Origin: CAYVOX01 sp964453035
GTDB lineage: Bacteria; Chloroflexota; Anaerolineae; Anaerolineales; Anaerolineaceae
Reading direction: 5' to 3'
Assembly: GCA_964453035.1 (NCBI GenBank)
Contig: CAYVOX010000120.1
Span: 1-10,764, forward strand
Length of the DNA stretch: 10,764 nucleotides
The translations under genes were made by a program, and so were the position numbers. Position 1 is the first letter of the stretch. Every line of letters starts with the position of its first letter. This document shows, piece by piece, positions 1 through 6,486 of this stretch. The notes under the pieces were generated by a model that made no database searches, had not been told where the DNA came from, and worked only from the letters and a program-made list of their open reading frames with translations.

Positions 1-750
1 GTACCGCTGGCGCTGACGGTCAACGGCGAGGGCATCTCCCTGGCGGAATTTGAAGCTGAAATTCAGCGCCTGCAGGCTGCCCTGAAGGAAACCGGCAAAG
101 AACTGCCTGCCGCAGAGCAGAAGCAGCAGGTGCTGGATGAACTGGTTGAGCAAACCCTGCTGGCTCAGGCGGCCTTCCAGGCCGGCTTTAAACTGGAGGA
201 TGCGGCGCTGCAAAAAAGGATCGATGAACTGGCTGCAGGTTTGGGTGGCGCCCAGGCCCTGGCAGACTGGCAAAAGCGCAACTTCTACACCGACCCAATG
301 CTGAGAACGGCGCTCCGGCGCTCCATGGCAGCCGCGTCGATGCGCGATACTATCATCAACGCCGTCCCCAAGGAGGCTGAACAGGTGCACGCCCGCCAGA
401 TCCTGGTGCTCGATTCAGCCACTGCTGAAAGGCTGTTCAAACAACTGGAAGCTGGCGCAAATTTTGCAACCCTGGCCTTTAACATCGATAGTGAAACCGG
501 CGGGGATCTGGGATGGTTTCCAAAAGGCTATTTGCTGGTGCCGGAGGTTGAAGCCGCCGCCTTTGCGCTGCAACCAGGCAAATATTCACCGATTATCAAG
601 ACCTCCTACGGCTTTCACATCCTCCAGGTCATCGAACATCATCAAAGCCGCCCGCTCTCGGTGGATGCCTATCGCAATATGCAGCTCCAGGCACTGCAAT
701 CCTGGTTAAAAACCGCCCGTGAAAAAAGCCAGATCAAGATTTTGGTGTAA
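1..750 (+). CDS. SurA/PpiC-type peptidyl-prolyl cis-trans isomerase, 5'-truncated by window edge
   Basis: The frame is open from base 1, so the true start lies outside the window; 249 residues remain. The first visible residues (LTVNGEGISLAEFEAEI) match the usual opening of a SurA N-terminal chaperone domain, which here runs to about residue 120 and is largely helical. Residues about 127-213 are a parvulin/PpiC rotamase domain, with HARQILV, GGDLGWFPKG, VPEVEAAAF and the closing SYGFHILQVIE. A short amphipathic helix follows. Family members are extracytoplasmic folding catalysts acting at X-Pro bonds, usually with a signal peptide or lipobox, but that part is not visible. The next gene starts 33 bases after the stop on the same strand, so the two may be co-transcribed. 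The domain call is firm; the substrate is unknown. Confidence 0.92.
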   Translation, partial: VPLALTVNGEGISLAEFEAEIQRLQAALKETGKELPAAEQKQQVLDELVEQTLLAQAAFQAGFKLEDAALQKRIDELAAGLGGAQALADWQKRNFYTDPMLRTALRRSMAAASMRDTIINAVPKEAEQVHARQILVLDSATAERLFKQLEAGANFATLAFNIDSETGGDLGWFPKGYLLVPEVEAAAFALQPGKYSPIIKTSYGFHILQVIEHHQSRPLSVDAYRNMQLQALQSWLKTAREKSQIKILV

Positions 751-783
751 TGGCAGGCTGCTAAACCCAAGAAAGAGGATGAC

Positions 784-1530
784 GTGACCGACCAACCCCC
801 TCCCCCACCCACCCCCAACCGCACCGGCGAGACACTGTGGAATTTCTTAACGGGTCTGCTGGTGGTGGGAATCATCGCAGCGCTCGTCATTGTTGCGTTG
901 ATTTATCTCAATCCGCGTTCGGCGCTCAATCCCTTTCCCCCTCCCACGCACATCCCAACGCTGGCAGCGCCCACCCTTTTGCCCCTGGCAACCCAGGCGC
1001 CCACGTTCACACCGGCGGTGGTGCTGCCCACCAAAGCGCCAACAGCCACCCTGCCTGACCAGCCCACCCCCACGGCCATCCTGGCAACCCCTGCTGGCAC
1101 GCTCACTGGTCCAACGCTCACGCCCACAGTCAAGGGCAGCTCAAGCTTTGCATTTATCCCCTATCCCGAACCCATCGCCATCGACGCCAGCCTGCGCTCG
1201 CCAAGCCGGGGCTGCCAGTGGATGGGCGTTGGCGGGCAGGCCTTTGATCTGCGGGGTAACCCCATTCCGCTCGGCATTGAGGTGCAACTCGCCGGTTACC
1301 TGGATGGCAAGCCCATCGCCATCACCAGCCTGACGGGCACCGCCACCCTTTTGTACGGTCCGTCCGGTTATGAACTCACCCTGGCAGATAAACCCATCGC
1401 TTCCAAAGGCAGCCTGTGGATTCGCCTGATTGACCAGGCGGGGATGGCGCTTTCGGACCGCATTTACTTTGACACCTACGCCGATTGCAATAAAAACCTG
1501 ATTATCATCAATTTCACGCAGGTCAAATAA
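784..1530 (+). CDS. Unrecognised single-pass membrane protein with Pro/Thr-rich stalk and small exported C-terminal domain
   Basis: 248 residues from a GTG start. AGAGG at 774-778 lies 5 nt upstream and supports that start. Residues 1-20 are Pro-rich and uncharged to acidic, 21-42 form one hydrophobic membrane segment, and about 48-118 are a Pro/Thr/Ala stalk with PTPT-type spacing. Residues 120-248 form a compact, probably beta-rich domain with two cysteines (C144, C235), well placed for a disulfide. Its signature is GCQWMGVGGQAFDLRGNPI followed by IEVQLAGYLDGKPI. The pattern 'gets a modifier, names a default, then GxxVxLxG' resembles carboxypeptidase-regulatory-like or Ig-like folds, but I do not recognise a named family. 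I infer that the C-terminal domain is outside the cell. It follows the PPIase gene closely and may be one of its clients. Function is unknown. Confidence 0.85.
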   Translation: MTDQPPPPPTPNRTGETLWNFLTGLLVVGIIAALVIVALIYLNPRSALNPFPPPTHIPTLAAPTLLPLATQAPTFTPAVVLPTKAPTATLPDQPTPTAILATPAGTLTGPTLTPTVKGSSSFAFIPYPEPIAIDASLRSPSRGCQWMGVGGQAFDLRGNPIPLGIEVQLAGYLDGKPIAITSLTGTATLLYGPSGYELTLADKPIASKGSLWIRLIDQAGMALSDRIYFDTYADCNKNLIIINFTQVK

Positions 1531-1551
1531 CCTCGCATACCATGCTCGAGG
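1522..1551 (-). terminator. Probable intrinsic terminator of the methyltransferase-DUF711 unit
   Basis: Read on the minus strand, CCTC pairs with GAGG and GCAT pairs with ATGC around a 3-nt loop (1531-1551), with a 2-nt bulge on one arm. A modest T-rich run, TTATTT, follows at 1530-1525. It lies 25 bases past the DUF711 stop. Read on the plus strand no T-run follows, so it serves the minus operon better. It begins directly after the stop of the plus-strand gene ending at 1530. The T-tract is short, so termination may be partial. Confidence 0.45.
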
Positions 1552-1575
1552 ACGGTGCCGGGGGTCATGGCAGGC

Positions 1576-2799
1576 TCAGCGCGATAAACGCGCCTTGAGG
1601 TTGAAGGTTTCTGTGCCCGCCAGGGGGCCTCTCAGCGGCCCGGCTGGCAGTTCCATGATTCCGCCGTTAGCAAAGTAATCAAAATTAAAGTCGGTGATTT
1701 CGCCCGCTTCTTTGCCAGGAATTGGCATCAGTCGCGCGGTGAGGGGTTTGGAAAGGCGCGTGGAAAGCGCTGCCACATCCAGCAGCACCGCCGAAAGTTG
1801 TTCAGCAGTGGCAGAGCCCGGCAGCGGGACGGTATCCAACCCGGTGCCGCATACTGCCGAATACAACAGCAGGTCTTTGATAGATAACGCACCGTGAGCC
1901 GAGCGTTCAGCCAGCGAGGCATCTTCCAGCACCGGCAGCATCAGCCCATTAAACCCGGCGCGCTGCCAGTGTCCGTCATCCAGCGTATCCGCAAGGAAAG
2001 CTGCCGCCGCCAGCGAACCGTTCATGCCCACCTGGGGCGGGCCAAGCTTTTCAAGCGCTGCGCCGATGGAACACCACGCATCCGGATACGGCGCCAGCGA
2101 AAAATCAATCCCTTTAAATTCCACCTCAAAGGCTCGGGCAAGCTCGTTGGAAATCTCGGTGAGCACGCGCCCCTGCTCTTCCAGGGTCTGCAACAAACGT
2201 TTGCGTGCTGAAGCCAGCGTTTTAGCCTGCTTGAAAACCGCCAGGGCAACATCTGCCGCCTCAATCGCCAGTGAAAAAGCCGGTTGCGCGCCAGCCGAAT
2301 AAGCTGCCGGGAAAAACGGTCCGTAGGGCGGCACGTTGGCCAGCGCGGAAAAACACAGGTTAGAAAAACCATCCGGCGAAAGCGCCGCCGCCTGCGCGAT
2401 CACTCTTCCACAGGCTTGCACCGCGGGTAGAATGACACCTTCCTCGGGGGTGGCAATTTTGCCGCTAAAAAACACGTTGCGCGTGGCAACCAACATGGAA
2501 GGGATGAGCGCGTAACTGTCGGGCACGTCCGGCAGCGCCGGGCCGAGGGAAAGGTACGTAAAGCCAGCGGTAAAAGCCTGGTTTTGCAGCCCAATCGCCA
2601 GGGCTACTGCTTTCTCCGGTGAGGTGTCTTCCAGCAGGAGCGGGAACGGCACCGTGGCCAGCCGGACGGTTTGCACCTCAAAGCCGCTCTCCACAAAACG
2701 CCGCCGGGCTGTTTTGGAAAGGTTCGCAAGGCGACCGAGCACCTGCGCGGCGTGCGGCGACCCTGGGTGATAAAAACATGTGATGGAACGAATCTTCAT
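1576..2799 (-). CDS. DUF711 (UPF0210) family protein
   Basis: 407 residues, full length or slightly short for the family, which usually runs about 400-450. Family-typical blocks are present: IDFSLAP at 231-237, SIGAALEKLG at 244-253, GFNGLMLPVLED at 282-293, YSAVCGTGLDTVPLPG at 313-328 and RLMPIPGKEAGEITDF at 356-371. No signal peptide or membrane segment is evident, so it is probably cytoplasmic. From memory, a solved member has a fold related to pyruvate-formate lyase/glycyl-radical enzymes, but I see no glycyl-radical motif and the biochemical role of the family is not established. The start is fixed by a 4-nt ATGA overlap with the upstream methyltransferase and by AGAGG at 2809-2805, 5 nt before the ATG. 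This implies translational coupling. The family call is firm; the function is unknown. Confidence 0.9.
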   Translation of the reverse strand: MKIRSITCFYHPGSPHAAQVLGRLANLSKTARRRFVESGFEVQTVRLATVPFPLLLEDTSPEKAVALAIGLQNQAFTAGFTYLSLGPALPDVPDSYALIPSMLVATRNVFFSGKIATPEEGVILPAVQACGRVIAQAAALSPDGFSNLCFSALANVPPYGPFFPAAYSAGAQPAFSLAIEAADVALAVFKQAKTLASARKRLLQTLEEQGRVLTEISNELARAFEVEFKGIDFSLAPYPDAWCSIGAALEKLGPPQVGMNGSLAAAAFLADTLDDGHWQRAGFNGLMLPVLEDASLAERSAHGALSIKDLLLYSAVCGTGLDTVPLPGSATAEQLSAVLLDVAALSTRLSKPLTARLMPIPGKEAGEITDFNFDYFANGGIMELPAGPLRGPLAGTETFNLKARLSR

Positions 2800-3578
2800 A
2801 ATTGCCTCTGTCTGATGACCTCAAAAATAAGAATGCTCGCGGCTACTGCCGCATTAAGGGATTCACTCCCGCCGGGCATGGGAATGGTGATAACTTCATC
2901 GGCCAAACTGCGCCCCTCAGGGCTGGCCCCTTCTGCTTCGCCGCCGATGAGCAGCGCCGCGGGCCGGCCAAAACCTGCCTGCCAGTACGGCTTACCGCTG
3001 CCGGATTCCGCCAGGTACACAGTCAGCGAGTGGGAAGGCGCATGGACAACCTGACGGGTTTCTTCCCAGGTCAATTCCAGCACAGGCATGCGGAAATGCG
3101 CTCCCATTCCGGCACGCACCACCTTGGGGGCAAACGCATCTGCGCAGGTGGGCGCCAGCAGAACCGCCTGCACACCGGCGGCAGCGGCGCTGCGCAACAG
3201 TGTACCGAGATTACCGGGGTCGCGCACCCCATCGGCGATGATGACAAAATTAAGGTCTTTTGGTAAAGGATAAGCGAAGAAAGGAATCACCCCTAAAATG
3301 CCCTGCGGTGCTTCTGTCCCCGAAATGGATTCCATCAGCGCGGGAAGGATTTCTTCCACATCACAATTTGCCAGCAGGGGTTGTTTCAGCAAAGCCTGCC
3401 CGCGCTCGTTGAGCTGGCGCGTGTAAAGCACCAACTCCGGCTGGTGACCCGCGTTCAGGGCTTCTTCCAGCAGGCGCACGCCTTCCACCACAAAAGCCCG
3501 GGCTTCCACCCGGTCTTTGTGCCGCGCCAGCAGCCCGCGAACGCGTTGAATTTTTGGATTGTGGGAAGATGTAATCAT
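2796..3578 (-). CDS. TrmH/SpoU-family RNA 2'-O-methyltransferase
   Basis: 260 residues, the normal size for this family. Residues 1-100 form the SpoU substrate-binding domain (opening SSHNPKIQRVRGLLARHKDR, then FVVEGVRLLEEAL). The catalytic SPOUT (alpha/beta-knot) domain follows. Motif 1 is DGVRDPGNLGTLLRSA at 116-131, with N123 and the catalytic-type R129. Motif 2 is LIGGEAEG at 210-217. Motif 3 is IPMPGGSESLNAAVAASI at 232-249. These residues bind S-adenosylmethionine within the trefoil knot. Members methylate the 2'-OH of ribose in rRNA or tRNA; the particular nucleotide cannot be read from sequence, so no gene symbol is given. Start: ATG with TAAGGA at 3592-3587 and an 8-nt gap. It is the first gene of a coupled pair with DUF711 and is divergent from the propeller lipoprotein. 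Confidence 0.93.
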   Translation of the reverse strand: MITSSHNPKIQRVRGLLARHKDRVEARAFVVEGVRLLEEALNAGHQPELVLYTRQLNERGQALLKQPLLANCDVEEILPALMESISGTEAPQGILGVIPFFAYPLPKDLNFVIIADGVRDPGNLGTLLRSAAAAGVQAVLLAPTCADAFAPKVVRAGMGAHFRMPVLELTWEETRQVVHAPSHSLTVYLAESGSGKPYWQAGFGRPAALLIGGEAEGASPEGRSLADEVITIPMPGGSESLNAAVAASILIFEVIRQRQL

Positions 3579-3632
3579 AAAGACTATCCTTATTTTACCT
3601 CACGATTACCCGGTGGAGAAAAAATCCTCCGG

Positions 3633-3638
3633 TATAAT
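3633..3638 (+). promoter_or_regulatory. Candidate -10 box (TATAAT) for the propeller lipoprotein gene
   Basis: A perfect TATAAT lies 37 bases before the ATG at 3676, in the 97-base divergent gap. Transcription would begin near 3645, giving a leader of about 30 nt. No good -35 box is seen at 16-18 bases upstream (the region reads CCGGTG). It also argues against any start codon upstream of it for this gene. Confidence 0.5.
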
Positions 3639-3675
3639 TAGCCCACTTGACGAAACTGAAAGCCTGCTGGTGCCT

Positions 3676-5004
3676 ATGCGGAAGAACTCCCCCTTTGCCC
3701 CCTTCACCCTGCTGCTCTGGATAAGCCTGCTGCTGGCGCTGACCGCCTGCGAGGCGCTTACTGCCCAACTGCGCAGCCCATCGGAGCGTACCTTTCAAGA
3801 AGGCGAGCGCCTACTGGCTGAGGATCGCCAGGCGGAGGCACTGCTGGCTTTCCGGCAGGCGGTGGAGCTTGATGCCAAAAATGTTCCCGCGCTGCAAAAC
3901 CTTGGAGAGCTGTACGCACGCCAGGGGCGCCTGCGGTTGGCGCACCGTTACCTGTTCAAAGCCCAGGTGGCCCAGCCTAAAAATGAGCAGGTCAAAGCTG
4001 CGCTGGCTGCCCTGCCCACCCCCACCCCCTCTGAGTCTCCCCTCAAGTTGCTCTGGCAGGTGGAACTGTGCAAAGGTGAGCCGCTCGGTTTTGTTTTTTC
4101 GGGTCAGAACCTGTTTGCCAGCATGGATACCGGCACCGTGCTCAGCCTGGAAGGTTCAACCGGCAAAACGAACTGGATGGTTAAGCTGCCCACCCGCCTC
4201 ACTTCAGCCCCAGTGGCGAGCGAACAGGCAGTGTGGGTCGGCGCGCAGGATGGGGTGCTTTATGCCCTCTCAGCCGCGGATGGCAGCATCCAGTGGAAGT
4301 TCAGCACCAGCGCGCCCATCTATGCGCCGCCCACCCTCTCAGGAGTCCTCCTGTACGTGGCCTCTGGCGACGGCACCCTCTACGCTGTTGACCCCACCTC
4401 CGGCACCGCCGTCTGGCGGGTGGATACCGGTAGCCCGCTGCATGCCCAGCCAACCGTTGCCGCGGGCGTGGTATATTTCGGCTCAAACAACACAAGGCTA
4501 TACGCAGTCAGCGCTGCCAGCGGTGATCCGGTCTGGAAAGACGGCATCCTCACGCAAGGCGCAGTGGAAAGTCCGGCGGTGGTAAGCGATGGTCGGGTGT
4601 ACTTTGGCTCGGGGGATGCGCGCCTCTACTGCCTGGCGCAGGCTTCCGGAGGCGAATACTGGCGTGTATCGCTGGGGGATGCAGTGTTCGCGCGGCCCAT
4701 CGTGCTGGATGGAACCGTCTACGCCGCTTCTGCCGGTAACACGCTGGCTGCCATTGACACGCTGACCGGTGTCAAGCAGTGGGAAGTGCGCGCCCCCAGC
4801 GCCCTGACCACATCCCCGCTGGTGAATGGGGACGTCATCTATTACGTTGCCTCGGGCGATCCGCATCTTTACGCGGTTGAGCGCAAAACCGGTCAGCCGT
4901 TGTGGAACCTGGATACCGGAGACTGGCTGGTTGGCCCACCGCAGATAATGGATGGGATTCTCTACCTGGCCGGAAAAGACGGCGCGATCCTGGCTTATAG
5001 ATAG
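3676..5004 (+). CDS. Lipoprotein with TPR repeats and eight-bladed PQQ-type beta-propeller
   Basis: 442 residues from ATG 3676. The frame is open back to 3559, but the extension would overlap the divergent methyltransferase gene, precede the -10 box at 3633 and bury the signal peptide. Residues 1-25 are a type II signal peptide (R2, K3, hydrophobic core, lipobox LTAC with lipidated C25). Residues about 38-105 form two TPR helix pairs, followed by a PTPTP linker at 114-118. From 122 to the end, seven repeats of the type G-x-LYA-(8-10)-W can be counted (DGVLYALSAADGSIQW, DGTLYAVDPTSGTAVW and so on). The final DGAILAYR can close an eighth blade with the first strand LLWQVEL. Such propellers (PQQ_2/BamB-like) are mostly scaffolds; no quinoprotein active-site pattern is evident. 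It is probably anchored on the outer face of the membrane, with TPRs binding a partner. The ribosome-binding site is weak. The partner is unknown. Confidence 0.9.
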   Translation: MRKNSPFAPFTLLLWISLLLALTACEALTAQLRSPSERTFQEGERLLAEDRQAEALLAFRQAVELDAKNVPALQNLGELYARQGRLRLAHRYLFKAQVAQPKNEQVKAALAALPTPTPSESPLKLLWQVELCKGEPLGFVFSGQNLFASMDTGTVLSLEGSTGKTNWMVKLPTRLTSAPVASEQAVWVGAQDGVLYALSAADGSIQWKFSTSAPIYAPPTLSGVLLYVASGDGTLYAVDPTSGTAVWRVDTGSPLHAQPTVAAGVVYFGSNNTRLYAVSAASGDPVWKDGILTQGAVESPAVVSDGRVYFGSGDARLYCLAQASGGEYWRVSLGDAVFARPIVLDGTVYAASAGNTLAAIDTLTGVKQWEVRAPSALTTSPLVNGDVIYYVASGDPHLYAVERKTGQPLWNLDTGDWLVGPPQIMDGILYLAGKDGAILAYR

Positions 5005-6486
5005 TTAAAACGGCACCACCCGGATGGCAGAGCCCGGCACCGGGCAGCCGCTCTCGCAGCGCCCGCAGCCCGTGCAGCGCGTCGGGTCCACCGTCACCCG
5101 CCCCTGGTAAGAGACCGCTGCCCGCACCAGGCAGGCCTCCACGCACACCAGGCACTTCACCCCCTGATCCCAGGCCAGGCATAGCGCAGGCTCCACCCTC
5201 GCAATTCCCAGGCGCATATCTTTCGGCTCAATGCGTTGTATGGCTCCCACCGGGCACACCTGCGCGCACAAATGCGGGCAGCTGGGGTTCAGCGAGCAGC
5301 CCCCCTGGCGCGGCACCAGCACCGGCGTTCCCAACCCTGCCAGGCCGTTTTCCAAAAAAGATGAGCGCAATCCATGCGTGGGACACACCCGGATGCACTC
5401 CTGGCAGGCGATGCACGTCTGGGTGAACTGTTCCTCAGGCAGCGCGCCCGGCGGACGCAGCGGTTTTTGGCGCGGAAGCACGCTCAGCAGCGGAGAAAGT
5501 GCCAGTCCTGCCGCGCCGGCAGCTGCCCCGCCTAAAAACTGGCGGCGGGTTACCCGCGCCGGTACTTTCACGGGCGCGTAGTGCCCTTCCAGGCGAATGC
5601 CGCCCTCCGCCAGGGTCACTTTGCCCTCGCGCTGCCAGCGGCGCCCTGCCAGGCTGCCAAATCCAAAGGTGATACCGTTGGCGGGGCAATCCCCCTGGCA
5701 TTCCAGGCAAAAGGTACAGTCGGCGTAATTGGTCTCGTGCGGCTCAAGGGGAATAGCGTTCATGGGACATTCGCGGCGGCAGGCTGCGCAGCCGGTACAA
5801 CTTTCGCTCACCTTGCGGTTGAGCAGGCTAAAGCGCGAAACCAGGCTGAGCAGCGCGCCCAGTGGGCACAGGTTGCGGCACCAGAAGCGCGGCTGGTAGA
5901 ACTCCAGCGCCAGAATGGCCAGAAACGCCAGCGAAAAGACCGAAAGCACGGCGTGCAATCCGGGTTGCTGCAGTGCAAAGAAGTTGGTAACCAACGCGCT
6001 GCTGCCGCGGTTGAATATGACCAGCGGGTCAAGCCAGCCCAGCGCCTGCAGTGAAAACGGCGTAGCAACCAGCACCCCGATGAGAATATAGAAGCGCGCC
6101 CGGCTGTTGCCCTGCGCGCGCATCTGGCGCATCACGGCGGTATAACGCTTGCTCTTCTGCCAGAAGGCCAGGGAACGCACCAGGTCCAAAACAGTTCCCA
6201 GTGGGCACACCCAGCCACAGAAAAAGCGCCCAAACACAAAGCTCAACGCCAGGAGCAGCAGCGGAGCCCCGATGACCACCAGTACCAGGTTGAGGTTGGC
6301 CGTCTGGCCAGCCAGCAGAAGCGGGTCAAATGGGAATAACCATGATGTTAATGTAGGCGCGGGCTGGAAGGAAACGCGTTTATACACCACCACCAGCAGC
6401 GGATAAAGAAACAGCGTCAAAAAACCCAGTTGAACCAGCCTGCGCCCGAGCTGGTCAAGCAATGGGCGGCGGAAGAATTTACGCAT
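5005..6486 (-). CDS. Polytopic membrane ferredoxin (NapH-like) fused to a NapG/MauM-like polyferredoxin with an internal Tat motif
   Basis: 493 residues. Four membrane segments lie near 22-36, 67-88, 131-150 and 177-197. NapH/CcoG-type CxxxCP motifs occur at C90/C94 (FFCGWVCPLG) and C203/C207 (FWCRNLCPLG). Two ferredoxin clusters follow: C230/233/236/240 and C257/260/263/267. Residues 311-338 then read as a twin-arginine signal (RVTRRQFLGG, Ala/Gly-rich hydrophobic stretch). After it come four more clusters: C358/361/364/368, C397/403/407/411, C436/445/448/452 (last Cys followed by Leu, not Pro) and C471/474/477/481. The first half matches NapH and the second NapG/MauM, normally separate proteins. 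I infer electron transfer between a quinone or cytoplasmic donor and an external partner. The ATG overlaps the DUF362 end by 8 nt; AGAGG directly abuts it, so translation probably depends on coupling. Its stop is adjacent to that of the convergent lipoprotein gene. Confidence 0.92.
   Translation of the reverse strand: MRKFFRRPLLDQLGRRLVQLGFLTLFLYPLLVVVYKRVSFQPAPTLTSWLFPFDPLLLAGQTANLNLVLVVIGAPLLLLALSFVFGRFFCGWVCPLGTVLDLVRSLAFWQKSKRYTAVMRQMRAQGNSRARFYILIGVLVATPFSLQALGWLDPLVIFNRGSSALVTNFFALQQPGLHAVLSVFSLAFLAILALEFYQPRFWCRNLCPLGALLSLVSRFSLLNRKVSESCTGCAACRRECPMNAIPLEPHETNYADCTFCLECQGDCPANGITFGFGSLAGRRWQREGKVTLAEGGIRLEGHYAPVKVPARVTRRQFLGGAAAGAAGLALSPLLSVLPRQKPLRPPGALPEEQFTQTCIACQECIRVCPTHGLRSSFLENGLAGLGTPVLVPRQGGCSLNPSCPHLCAQVCPVGAIQRIEPKDMRLGIARVEPALCLAWDQGVKCLVCVEACLVRAAVSYQGRVTVDPTRCTGCGRCESGCPVPGSAIRVVPF

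Noticed and set aside
3587..3620. TAAAAT at 3597-3592 (minus) as the methyltransferase -10 box
   Set aside because: Transcription would start inside or after the ribosome-binding site at 3592-3587, leaving it out of the message, and no -35 box is convincing.
3559..3675. 39-residue N-terminal extension of the propeller lipoprotein
   Set aside because: It would overlap the divergent methyltransferase gene, include the TATAAT box in coding sequence and displace the lipoprotein signal from the N-terminus.
3869..4585. 238-residue open frame on the plus strand, rich in Pro, Ser, Arg and Trp
   Set aside because: It is an alternative frame of the propeller lipoprotein gene and its composition is typical of a shifted reading of GC-rich repeats.
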